This document shows positions 34,331-42,825 of a DNA stretch of 64,000 bases, in pieces. The position numbers and the translations under genes were made by a program. The notes under the pieces are model-generated. The model ran no database searches and was not told the origin of the DNA. It saw only the letters and a list, made by a program, of their open reading frames with translations. Origin of the DNA: Candidatus Sumerlaeota bacterium (lineage in GTDB: Bacteria > Sumerlaeota > Sumerlaeia > SLMS01 > JAHLLQ01); contig JASGMJ010000001.1 in the NCBI GenBank assembly GCA_030156535.1, forward strand, positions 1 to 64,000. The letters are read 5' to 3'. Position 1 is the first letter of the stretch. Each line of letters begins with the position of its first letter.

Positions 34331-37096
34331 ATGAAACTGAAAAGTATCCTCAAAACGCTGACGACCGAGCAACTCCAAGGCATAGAAGCGCATTGGGGAA
34401 TCGCCCCTGCCGATATTGAAGGCATTCGCGCGGACTCGAAGAAGAAGGATCTTCTCATTGGCAATCTCTACCAGAGATTACAGAGCCGGTCCGCTTGGGA
34501 AACCGCAACGGCTTCGCTCAGCACGGAAGAGCGGAACCTCATCAATTTTCTGGTCATTCATGGAGGAGACCTCGAGAACTCGGAAGTATGTGCGCGTTTC
34601 TTCGAGGGCGACGAGGCACGGATGCGCGAGGTCGTCAAGTCCCTCTCGGACCGGGGCATCGTGTTCTTTGACCCTGTGCCGGGCCTGTCGAAGACCCTGA
34701 CTCTCGTTGGTATTCCCGAGCCGTTTTTGCGCTACATCGATCTGCCTTCCTTCTGGGAAGGGTATCTGGGGCATTTCCTCAAGGAATTGTCGAACAACGA
34801 ACTCAAGCACGTTGCGACGCAGGGGCTGCGTGTCAGCCCGGAATCGGCCAACAAGAACTATCTGATCCACCTGATTCGCAAGTCGTTGCTCGATCCGAAG
34901 TTTCTGCGCCGCTATCTCGACCGTTTGCCCGAGGGGCCGTCGGCGGTTTTCGAGAGCCTGATCGAGCGCAATGGCGTTTGCGTGTACCGCGACCTGCTCG
35001 AGCTCAACATCCAGCGCCGCTACGATCATTCGCGCGGCGATGCGCTGCAATGGCTGCTCAACACGAGTGGGCTCGTGTTCACGGCCGTGCCGGGTGGGAA
35101 CAAGTACAACAACCTGCTCATGATTCCGCGCGACATCATGTACGTGATTGCGAATCATTTCCAGCCCGACAACCGGACCTTCAAGGAACTCGACTCCGTC
35201 AGCGTCGTTGAGAAGGAGAAGAAGCCTTCCTACGTGCTGGACAATTCAACGACGCTGCTGCGCGATCTGGTGGTCTTCTGCAACTTCGTCGATCACTATC
35301 CGGTGCGCGTGCTCGCCACGGAGGGGATCGGCAAGAACGATCTCAAGCGCGTGCTGCCGCTGTTGAGCCGGTACAAGACGCTGAAGTATGCAGAGTTTCT
35401 GGCCCTTTTCCTGATCGACAAGAAGTTCCTCGTCTCCACGGGCGAGACCTACCGGGTTTCGCACACCTTCCTGAAATGGCTGGAGAACAGCCAGGAGGCC
35501 TACCAGGACATCCTGAACTGGTGGCTGACGACGGCGGCATGGAACGAGGAATTCATCGAGGGCAACACCGTCCACACCGAGCCTTCGCCCACGGGGCTGG
35601 TGTCCATTGTGCCATTTCGCCGCATGGTCCTGGAAGTCATGGCCGAGATGCCGCGCGACCGCTGGTGCGTGGAGAAGGGCTTCTACGAGGAAGTAATGCC
35701 CAAGATCGCGCAGGACATTCCGCGCCGGGGCGAGACCTTCTCCTATGACAAGCACACGCGCAGCAACGAGCTCGTTGTGGAATCGATTCTGGCCGAGAGC
35801 CTGCGCTGGCTGGGCATTGTGGCCATCGGTGTTCAGAACGAGAAGGACATCGAAGTCATCGGCACCCGCCAGGGCGACGGCAAGACGCTGAAGGCCAAGG
35901 GGGGAAGCCGCGGCAGGCCGCGCAAGCAGAAGTCGCTGCAATACACCTTCCGCTTCACCGATCTCGGGCGCTTTCTGTTCAGCCGTCCGCTCGCCGAGTG
36001 GAGTGACGTTTTCTGCCAGCAGCACCGCAACGAAGTGCTGCCCATGAACTTCGACGTGGACTTCTTCATCGTCCAGCCGAACAACGAAATCATCGTTCCC
36101 CCGGACTTGCAGCTCCGCATCTTCTACCACCTCAACGAAATCGCGCATGTCCGCTCGATCGACGTGATGTCGCTGCTTTCCATCGACAGAACAAGCATTC
36201 GCGAGGGACTCGACCGCGGCCTGACAGGCCCGGAAATCGAGGAGTTCCTGGAGAAGCACAGCCGCACGCCGATCCCCGATTCGTTGCGCATCCTGATCAA
36301 GGAGTGCAGCGAGAAACACGGCGAAGTCAACATGGGCTACGCGGGCGGCTACATCGTCGTGGACGATGAAACGCTGCTGAGCCAGATCCGAGCGAGCAAG
36401 AAGTTCTCGCCGCTGATCAAGTCCGTCCTCGACGAGCGAATCGTCGTGCTCAACGCCGACGTGGACCTCAAGAAGATGTCGCGCGACCTCCAGAAGATCG
36501 GCTTCATGCCGCGCCTGGAGAGCCAGCACGTTCACATCAAGGACGACGACCGCTACAGTCTGTCGCTGACGCGCGACGACATGGTGAAGCTGATCGCGGC
36601 GCTGCGCTACACGATGAGTGCCGAGAACGAGCGCGGCCAACTTGTTGCCTACGATCGCCTCTCGCCGTTGCTCGAACGCCTAAAGATCGACCCGCGTTCC
36701 TTTGCCGCTCTGGACGATCTCGCCGCTCCGCTTGTGAGCACCTGGAAGCACGCGAGCGCAAACGCCGTGGAGGCGCGAGTCGAGGAGGTCCGCCGCGAGT
36801 ACGATTCGCAGATCAACCACCTTGTCTCCACCCCGGTGCCTTCGGGCCCGTCGAAATACACGTTCGAAGGCCCCAACCCCGCGTCCAAATCCGTGGACGT
36901 CCGGCGCATGATCGACTTCGCCATCGAGAACGACTTCGAGATGGAAATCGATTATGTGAAGGCGAACCAGGATGAGGTGCGCGAGATCATTGGCCCGGAG
37001 AGCTTCGAGCGCGACCGTGTCTATGCGCACTGCCGCACGCGCGACGCGTACTCGGTCTATCGTGTGGACCGAATTCACAAAGCAAGATTAGTCTGA
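34331..37096 (+). CDS. helicase-associated protein with C-terminal WYL-like domain
   Basis: A 921-residue protein. The N-terminal part (ILKTLTTEQLQGIEAHWGI, KDLLIGNLYQRL) and the middle section (MNFDVDFFIVQPNNEIIVPPD, then ARVxxIDVMSLLSIDRTSI) match the helicase-associated proteins found next to bacterial XPB, which carry the XPB/Ssl2 N-terminal (Helicase_C_3) domain. The end (about 865-921: MEIDYVKANQDEVREIIGPE, then RTRDAYSVYRVDRI) looks like a WYL domain, a fold that binds nucleic-acid ligands in regulators and defence proteins. A basic GSRGRPRKQKS linker sits near residue 520-530. No nuclease motif was found. It follows XPB by 88 bp and is presumably its functional partner. Confidence 0.8.
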   Translation: MKLKSILKTLTTEQLQGIEAHWGIAPADIEGIRADSKKKDLLIGNLYQRLQSRSAWETATASLSTEERNLINFLVIHGGDLENSEVCARFFEGDEARMREVVKSLSDRGIVFFDPVPGLSKTLTLVGIPEPFLRYIDLPSFWEGYLGHFLKELSNNELKHVATQGLRVSPESANKNYLIHLIRKSLLDPKFLRRYLDRLPEGPSAVFESLIERNGVCVYRDLLELNIQRRYDHSRGDALQWLLNTSGLVFTAVPGGNKYNNLLMIPRDIMYVIANHFQPDNRTFKELDSVSVVEKEKKPSYVLDNSTTLLRDLVVFCNFVDHYPVRVLATEGIGKNDLKRVLPLLSRYKTLKYAEFLALFLIDKKFLVSTGETYRVSHTFLKWLENSQEAYQDILNWWLTTAAWNEEFIEGNTVHTEPSPTGLVSIVPFRRMVLEVMAEMPRDRWCVEKGFYEEVMPKIAQDIPRRGETFSYDKHTRSNELVVESILAESLRWLGIVAIGVQNEKDIEVIGTRQGDGKTLKAKGGSRGRPRKQKSLQYTFRFTDLGRFLFSRPLAEWSDVFCQQHRNEVLPMNFDVDFFIVQPNNEIIVPPDLQLRIFYHLNEIAHVRSIDVMSLLSIDRTSIREGLDRGLTGPEIEEFLEKHSRTPIPDSLRILIKECSEKHGEVNMGYAGGYIVVDDETLLSQIRASKKFSPLIKSVLDERIVVLNADVDLKKMSRDLQKIGFMPRLESQHVHIKDDDRYSLSLTRDDMVKLIAALRYTMSAENERGQLVAYDRLSPLLERLKIDPRSFAALDDLAAPLVSTWKHASANAVEARVEEVRREYDSQINHLVSTPVPSGPSKYTFEGPNPASKSVDVRRMIDFAIENDFEMEIDYVKANQDEVREIIGPESFERDRVYAHCRTRDAYSVYRVDRIHKARLV

Positions 37097-37129
37097 CGGG
37101 CTGAGTTTCTGCCACGCAGAGTGTGCGAG

Positions 37130-38386
37130 TTACCCGAAGGCCTGCCATGTCAGGTCGATCAGGCGTGGGGCTTGTTCGTCCGCCTTTTTGCGCCAGATGG
37201 CATGCAGAATCGCGGCGGCGCTTTCGCGCGTGAGTCCGCTTGTGTCTGAAGGCAGTGGAAGCTCGCGGCTGCGGACGTCCTCTGCCTGGCGGCGGATCAT
37301 CGAGATCAACGCGGCGGAGGCACCTTTGGCCAGGTTGCGCGGCTCGATTCCCTGCTCGAGCGCAATGCGCATCGTGCCGTAGAGTCGGTCCTCGTAGCCG
37401 AGTTTGCGGATCGGGTCGCGGGTGACGCGCTCGATCAAATCGTTGAGGTAGGGGTTGACCATGCGCTCAAGAAGGTCCTCGGCGAAGGCGCGGTAGCCGT
37501 CGGGCGTGAAGAGCGGATCGCCAAGTGCCGCATGGCGTTTGATGAGGGCGGCGCCGGATTCGTCGATGAAGGCGGCACGTGCCGTCTGCATGATGTCCGC
37601 GTGTGCGGCGGCGTCGGCGACGGTGCGAAGGCCCTTGAGGTCGGCGAGGTAGGCGATGGTCGCGTGGATGGCATTGTGCCCGTAGAGTTTTGCTTCTTCA
37701 AAGGGGAGAAGGTCGGCTTTTTCGGCGAAGACGCCGATGCCGCGCCGGAAGCCGGAGAGCGTGGGGCGCGAGACGAGGATGCGGTTGAATTCCTCGACGA
37801 GCACGGCGCGCCCAAGCGAGGGCGTGGCGGGTGCCAGGCCGAGCGCCGTCATGGTGTCCGCATCCGTGATGACGCCGCTCATTTTTCCGATCACGGTGTT
37901 GAGCACTTCAAAGTTGGCGAGTGCGGCGGCGGGCAGCAACTTTGCGAGCGATTCCGTCAGCACTTCGGCGGCGTGGTTGTTGTTTTCGGCCGCGTAGAGA
38001 ATCGCAGGCTTTGAGGAGGAGCGCCGTTTGAGCCCTTCGGCGAGCAGACGCACCACGCTTGTTTCTGCGCCCATGTCGTAGAAGCGTACGGATGGGAGCG
38101 CGGTGGCCAGTTCGTCGGCTTCGGCAATGGCTTCCAGAAGCCGCTCGCGATCGAGTGCATCGGCCGGGTTGTAGATCTCGATGCCTTCGAGGCGGGCCTG
38201 CTCGATCCCGTTGCGATGGGCGATGTTGACGACGTAGGCACCGCCGTTGTCGCGCACGGCCTTGACAATGGCGGCATCGACTTCCGCCACGACGTAGCGG
38301 CCAAAGTTGCCGGACTTCCACGCTTCGTAAAGAAACAGGCCGCTTTGGATGGGGCCGAAGCCGAAGCCTGTGAATGTCCTGCTCAT
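37130..38386 (-). CDS. mannitol dehydrogenase-family polyol (phosphate) dehydrogenase
   Basis: NAD-dependent oxidation of a polyol or polyol phosphate, related to mannitol-1-phosphate 5-dehydrogenase. The 418 residues begin with the dinucleotide site TGFGFGPIQSGLF, and carry KLYGHNAIH, the K-x4-N-x2-H catalytic motif of the family, and later RMVNPYLNDLIERVTRDPIRKLG. ATG 38386 has AAGGA 8 bases upstream and starts 10 bp after the SIS-CBS gene stop, so it is the last gene of the leftward block. Substrate cannot be told; the neighbours suggest a phosphorylated sugar alcohol. Confidence 0.85.
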   Translation of the reverse strand: MSRTFTGFGFGPIQSGLFLYEAWKSGNFGRYVVAEVDAAIVKAVRDNGGAYVVNIAHRNGIEQARLEGIEIYNPADALDRERLLEAIAEADELATALPSVRFYDMGAETSVVRLLAEGLKRRSSSKPAILYAAENNNHAAEVLTESLAKLLPAAALANFEVLNTVIGKMSGVITDADTMTALGLAPATPSLGRAVLVEEFNRILVSRPTLSGFRRGIGVFAEKADLLPFEEAKLYGHNAIHATIAYLADLKGLRTVADAAAHADIMQTARAAFIDESGAALIKRHAALGDPLFTPDGYRAFAEDLLERMVNPYLNDLIERVTRDPIRKLGYEDRLYGTMRIALEQGIEPRNLAKGASAALISMIRRQAEDVRSRELPLPSDTSGLTRESAAAILHAIWRKKADEQAPRLIDLTWQAFG

Positions 38387-38396
38387 GCGGGAATCC

Positions 38397-39365
38397 TTAG
38401 GTGATGCCGGCGCGGGCAATGTCGTGCAGATGGATCATGCCGATGGGCTTGTGGTCCGCGTCGACAACGGGAAGTTCGATGATCTTGTAGGCGCGCAGGA
38501 TTTCGAGTGCCTTGACGGCCATCATGTCCGGCGCGGCGACTTTCGGCGAGCGCGTCATCAATTGGCTGATGGGCGTGTCCATGTCCGGAGAACCGTGTTG
38601 CAGGTAGCGGCGCAGGTCGCCGTCGGAGAAGAAGCCCACGAGCATTCCGGTGCCGTCGACGACGCTGGTTGCAGCGAGCTTCTTCGAGGTGATGACGGTG
38701 ATGGCATCGCGCAGGGGAGTCGTTTCCTCGACGACCGGGTTGTCGTCTCCCGCATGCATGATGTCGGAAACCTTGGTGAGCAGGCGGCGGCCAAGGGAAC
38801 CGCCGGGGTGGAAGACGGCGTAGTCCTCGGGGGTGAAGCCGCGCGATTCGAGCAGGACAAGGGCCAGCACGTCGCCGAGTGCCATCATGGCCGTGGTGCT
38901 CGAAGTCGGCGCGAGGTTCAGCGGGCAGGCTTCCTGCTCGATGCGCAGGATGAGGGCGGTGTCCGCCTGGCGCGCGAGTTCCGATTCGGCGTTCGAGGTG
39001 ACGGCGATCAGCGGGACGCCACGAAACTTGAAGTAGGGGATGATGCGGAGGAGTTCGTCGGTCTGCCCCTTGTAGGAGAAGGCGATGACGACGTCGTCGG
39101 CGGTGACCATGCCGAGATCGCCGTGGATGGCTTCGGCGGGGTGGAGAAACAGGGACGGAGTTCCCGTGGAGGAAAGGGTGGAGGAAACCTTGCGGGCAAC
39201 GAGGCCGGCCTTGCCCATGCCCGTCGTCACGACGCGCGCCTTGCAGGCCATGAGGAGGTTGACGGCCTGCTCGAAGGAGCCACCCAGGACGTGTTTGAGG
39301 TCCGCGACGGCGCGGGTTTCGAGTTCGATAAAGTGGCGGGCACGTTCGATCGGATTGGGCTTCAT
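38397..39365 (-). CDS. KpsF/GutQ-family arabinose-5-phosphate isomerase (SIS + CBS)
   Basis: Interconverts ribulose 5-phosphate and arabinose 5-phosphate, the entry to Kdo for lipopolysaccharide, or acts in polyol metabolism like GutQ. The 322 residues show the SIS domain (VVTTGMGKAGLVARKVSSTL, AEAIHGDLGM, IAFSYKGQTDEL, LAPTSSTTAMMALGDVLA) and two CBS domains (from about 205 and 275), ending IGMIHLHDI. Length is standard. It lies between the SorE-like and mannitol dehydrogenase-like genes with 4- and 10-bp gaps. That context favours a catabolic GutQ-like role, but Kdo synthesis is not excluded. No kdsA/B nearby. Confidence 0.92.
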   Translation of the reverse strand: MKPNPIERARHFIELETRAVADLKHVLGGSFEQAVNLLMACKARVVTTGMGKAGLVARKVSSTLSSTGTPSLFLHPAEAIHGDLGMVTADDVVIAFSYKGQTDELLRIIPYFKFRGVPLIAVTSNAESELARQADTALILRIEQEACPLNLAPTSSTTAMMALGDVLALVLLESRGFTPEDYAVFHPGGSLGRRLLTKVSDIMHAGDDNPVVEETTPLRDAITVITSKKLAATSVVDGTGMLVGFFSDGDLRRYLQHGSPDMDTPISQLMTRSPKVAAPDMMAVKALEILRAYKIIELPVVDADHKPIGMIHLHDIARAGIT

Positions 39366-39369
39366 GTGG

Positions 39370-41046
39370 TCAGACCCCGGAGCGGATGAGTTCGTCTTCG
39401 GCCGCCTTGCACCATTGGCCGTTGTCCAGTTTTGCGGCGGCGGCGGGGAAATGCTCGGCGAGTTTCGCCAACGGGATCAAGCCCACGTCGCGCAACATGG
39501 GATAAACGATGATTTTTCCGGCCATGGTGCGGTTTTCCACGGCGGCAATGCCTTCGATGGCACCCGCCATGCCGCTGATCGCATCCACAGAGGCATTCGT
39601 GTTCAGCGTTCCCGCACGCACCTTGTCGAGAACGATCTTCATGTCCTCCACGGTGGAGCCACTTGTTCCGAAGAGGAAGACGCGCTTCTCGATGAGCGCA
39701 TCGAGGTCCAGTTCGTGGCACACCGGAGCGGGGACTCCGGCGAAAACATTGACGATGGCGCCGGGGCTGGCCTGCCCGATGGCCTGGGCGACGAGCGCGC
39801 CGACGGGCGCCATGATCGTGATATAGGTGAATTGCCCGGGGATTTCCTGTTCGTTCGGATTGACCGTCTCGAAGGCGGCACCGTTGGCGCGGGTGAACGG
39901 TTCCGCCTTCCGCGCGAGACCCGCCAGGCGCTCGTTGTCGAAGTCCGTCGCCACGACGGCGATTCCCTTCAGAGGGGCGCAGAGTGAACGCAGGGCGTGC
40001 ATCTGGCCCATCGGGCCGCCGGCTCCCACGACGAGTACGCGGTCGTTTTCGCGCAGTTCGCCTGTTGCCGCGATCATGGTATAGGACTCGGCGGCGTTGC
40101 TTCCCGTCGTGCCCACCCATCGCGTCAGGCCGTAGTGTACGCGCCCAACACCGACGGAAACCGGCGCGCCAAACTTTCGTCCGCCGAGCACCACGTTCAT
40201 GATGCCGCGCGCGGCAAGGCGGGAATTCAGTGCCTCGACGGTTTGCTTCTTCGCGCCGAAGTAGACGATATCGTCGAAGGCTTCAGTCGGCAGCGCATCG
40301 ATCGCCGGGACGAACTCGGTGTCGATGCCCAGGCCTTCGATTGCTTCGCGTTGCGTGGTGTTGGCGCAGAAAGCGGTGACTTTCGCGGGCTTGGCGACGG
40401 GAGCGAAGGCCTTCGCGACTCCCTCGATGGCGTGGCCATCCTCGGCAACGATGAGCAGGCGTCCGTTGGGCTTGATCGTTTGGCGTTCGGGCGTGACGTA
40501 GGAATCCTCGACGCAGGCCCACGGCTCGGCGAGTGCGGCCTGCGACGCACCGAGTGTGTCCTCGACCGGGATCAGATAGTGGTCGCCGTTGGGGGCGATC
40601 ATCACGCGCTCGTCGAAGAGGACGTACTCCTGCAGTGCGCCCTCGAAGTTGTAGCCAAAAGCGGCGTTGGCTCCCGCCGTGGGCCACGCGCGGTAGTCGG
40701 CCTGTACGAGATAGCGGTTTCCCGTGTGGTGTTCCTTCACGGCGCTGCCCGCCGCGACGACGCGGCAAACGACTTCGTGCCCGGGCACGGTGGGCTTCTC
40801 ACCCGGTACGTAGCTCGGAATCTCCGAGAGCACCTGCTCGGAAAGGCCCGACGTGACGGGGCTCTTGCGCACATGCCCCGAGAACTGTTTGAGCAGCTTG
40901 AGGTCGGAGAAGCAAAGGCCGACGGCCTCGACTTTGGCGAGGAACTGCGTGGGCTTCAACTCGGAGACGGGCTTCTCCTTGTTGAGACGCATCTCGCCGG
41001 GGCCCGTCAGTTGAACGGCGTACTGTGTGTTCGGAATGCTGCTCAT
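39370..41046 (-). CDS. zinc-type medium-chain dehydrogenase, SorE-like, with an extra Rossmann-like domain
   Basis: MDR-superfamily oxidoreductase. Catalytic zinc ligands are visible: Cys in EAVGLCFSDLKLL, PGHE, and AEPWACVEDSY. The structural-zinc cysteine lobe is missing. At 558 residues it is some 150-200 longer than usual. The extra part (about 195-290) has VAEDGHAIEGVAKAF and FDDIVYFGAKKQTVEAL and looks like a second nucleotide-binding fold, followed by the true cofactor site VLVVGAGGPMGQMHALR. The C-terminus (FLFGTSGSTVEDMKIVLDKV) resembles L-sorbose-1-phosphate reductase. ATG 41046 with GAGGA just upstream is preferred over GTG 41061. It is third in the leftward block after lpd. Confidence 0.8.
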   Translation of the reverse strand: MSSIPNTQYAVQLTGPGEMRLNKEKPVSELKPTQFLAKVEAVGLCFSDLKLLKQFSGHVRKSPVTSGLSEQVLSEIPSYVPGEKPTVPGHEVVCRVVAAGSAVKEHHTGNRYLVQADYRAWPTAGANAAFGYNFEGALQEYVLFDERVMIAPNGDHYLIPVEDTLGASQAALAEPWACVEDSYVTPERQTIKPNGRLLIVAEDGHAIEGVAKAFAPVAKPAKVTAFCANTTQREAIEGLGIDTEFVPAIDALPTEAFDDIVYFGAKKQTVEALNSRLAARGIMNVVLGGRKFGAPVSVGVGRVHYGLTRWVGTTGSNAAESYTMIAATGELRENDRVLVVGAGGPMGQMHALRSLCAPLKGIAVVATDFDNERLAGLARKAEPFTRANGAAFETVNPNEQEIPGQFTYITIMAPVGALVAQAIGQASPGAIVNVFAGVPAPVCHELDLDALIEKRVFLFGTSGSTVEDMKIVLDKVRAGTLNTNASVDAISGMAGAIEGIAAVENRTMAGKIIVYPMLRDVGLIPLAKLAEHFPAAAAKLDNGQWCKAAEDELIRSGV

Positions 41047-41066
41047 GGGTTCCTCGCTCACTGGAG

Positions 41067-42494
41067 TCAGGCGCCTGCTTCGATGCGGATGAGCTTGCGG
41101 GGCGGAAGATGAAGACCCGCGCCGAGAGCGTCCTCGGCGGCTTCCTTGATGCCTTCGCTGATCGTTGGATGGGCGAAGACCGTTTCGGCCACGTCGGTGA
41201 CGGTGGCCTTCTGGTGGAGCATCGCACCGGCCGCGGCAATGGCTTCGGTGACGTTGTGCCCCACCATGTGAACGCCGAGGAGTTCGTCGGTTTCGCGATG
41301 CCGCAGCACCTTCGCAAAGCCGTCCGTTTCGTTGACGGCCATCGCCTTGCCAAGAGCGGCGAGAGGGAACGTGCCGATGGAGATGGGGATGCCCTGCTCG
41401 CGTGCCTGCTCCTGCGTCAGGCCAACCGCCGCGATTTCAGGGAAGGTGTAGACGCACGAGGGAATGGGGGCGTGGAAGGCATTGTTCGCACCGAGAATGT
41501 TCTCCGCAGCGACGACTCCGTGCGCGGATGCCGCGTGCGCGAGCAGGCAACGGCCGTTCGCGTCGCCGATGCAATAGACGCCCTTCGCGTCGGTTTCCAT
41601 CGTGTCCCTCACGGGGATGAAACCGCGCTTGGTGGGGGAGATGCCAGCGCTTTCGAGGCCGATTTGCGTTGTTGCGGGACGGCGACCGGTTGCCACCAGA
41701 ACGCGGTCCACCTGCAGGGTCTTGCCGTTGTCGAGACGAGCAGTGACTCCGTCCCCAATTATCGAAACGTCCTCGACCTTCACGCCAAGATGCACGGCAA
41801 CGCCGCGCGACTTGAAGGCGGCGGCCATGGCGTCGGCCAACGAACCGTCAAGTCCTGCAAGGAGTTTCGGCAGAATCTCGACGATCGTCACTTCCACGCC
41901 CAGAGGCTGGAGCATGCACGCGAACTCGCATCCGATCACGCCGCCGCCGACAATCAGAACCTTCTTCGGCAGTTCCTTCCAGTGCAGAGCCTCGTCGCTC
42001 GTGCAGATGAAATCCGGATCGTCGGGCCATCCCGGCAGACGCGCGGGAACGGAACCGACGGCGAGGATGATGCCGCGCGCCGTCAGCGTTTCCTTCGCGG
42101 CGCCGTCCGGCCCGGTAACGACGACGCGCCCGGCTCCGTCGAGATGCCCGCGTCCCTGAAACGACGTGACCTTGCGCGCGTTGAGGAGCGACTTGATGCC
42201 GCCGCGCAGCTTGGCGAGGACCTTGTCCTTGCGTTTCTGCACGTGTGCCCAATCGACCGCTACGTCGCCTTGGACGGAGATGCCGAGGTTCTTCGCATGA
42301 TGAATCCGGTGAGCAAGTTCGGCCGTCGCCAGAATGGCTTTCGACGGAATGCAGCCCCAGTTGAGACAGGTGCCGCCGAAGAAGGGGTGCTGCTCGACAA
42401 TGGCAACGGACGCGCCCAATTGTGCCGCCTTCAACGCCGCGACGTACCCGCCCGGCCCGGAACCGATGACCACCAAGTCAAATGATTGCGTCAT
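41067..42494 (-). CDS. lpd: dihydrolipoyl dehydrogenase (E3)
   Basis: Re-oxidises dihydrolipoyl groups of 2-oxoacid dehydrogenase complexes with NAD+. The 475 residues have the FAD site VVIGSGPGGYVAALKAAQLG, the redox-active disulfide GGTCLNWGCIPSK, the NAD site VLIVGGGVIGCEFA, the second FAD segment GVYCIGDANG and the C-terminal HAHPTISE-type motif (FAHPTISEGI) with the catalytic His-Glu. ATG 42494 is used; a TTG at 42527 would add 11 residues. Neither has a clear ribosome site. It is 331 bp downstream of the E2 gene and 20 bp upstream of the SorE-like gene. Confidence 0.96.
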   Translation of the reverse strand: MTQSFDLVVIGSGPGGYVAALKAAQLGASVAIVEQHPFFGGTCLNWGCIPSKAILATAELAHRIHHAKNLGISVQGDVAVDWAHVQKRKDKVLAKLRGGIKSLLNARKVTSFQGRGHLDGAGRVVVTGPDGAAKETLTARGIILAVGSVPARLPGWPDDPDFICTSDEALHWKELPKKVLIVGGGVIGCEFACMLQPLGVEVTIVEILPKLLAGLDGSLADAMAAAFKSRGVAVHLGVKVEDVSIIGDGVTARLDNGKTLQVDRVLVATGRRPATTQIGLESAGISPTKRGFIPVRDTMETDAKGVYCIGDANGRCLLAHAASAHGVVAAENILGANNAFHAPIPSCVYTFPEIAAVGLTQEQAREQGIPISIGTFPLAALGKAMAVNETDGFAKVLRHRETDELLGVHMVGHNVTEAIAAAGAMLHQKATVTDVAETVFAHPTISEGIKEAAEDALGAGLHLPPRKLIRIEAGA

Positions 42495-42825
42495 GATAAG
42501 AACCGCGAAAAAGGATTTGGACCACAAATGAAACCACGAATCACACGAATTCTCACAAGTCGAAAATCAGAAGATGAGGCCTTCCCATTCAAGCAGAACC
42601 TTCCAGGGCAGCGTGCTGATTGCCATCAATCCTTCAGTCGTCCCTACGGGACTCAGTTGCGGCCTTGCGCTCCCCGATCTTCAACCCCGGCCTGGAGCAT
42701 GTTTTCTTTCGTGATACCCCGCAGGCTTCAGGGAGAACAATTCACCGTCCTTCAAGGCCGCTTGGCGACAGAGTGTCGTGCTCCGCGCCTCCCTGTCTCC
42801 GTGGGGAATCGCTTCCTCTTCGCCA
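42495..42825. other. intergenic region with repeat-like debris
   Basis: 331 bp between lpd and the E2 gene. Next to lpd it contains ACCACGAATCACACGAATTC, which has two CACGAAT units. Near 42633-42655 is TCAGTCGTCCCTACGGGACT, whose GTCCC-TAC-GGGAC arms form a small hairpin. Both strings resemble short dispersed repeats common in environmental genomes (recalled, not searched). No coding features. It may hold an extra promoter for the lpd part of the cluster. Confidence 0.5.

Noticed and set aside
38397..39365. Firm assignment as kdsD of Kdo synthesis
   Set aside because: The family fits, but the neighbours are polyol enzymes and no other Kdo gene is present, so the symbol was left blank.
42528..42825. 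Truncated gene or IS between lpd and E2
   Set aside because: No transposase motif, no terminal inverted repeats and no coding features; only short repeat-like strings.
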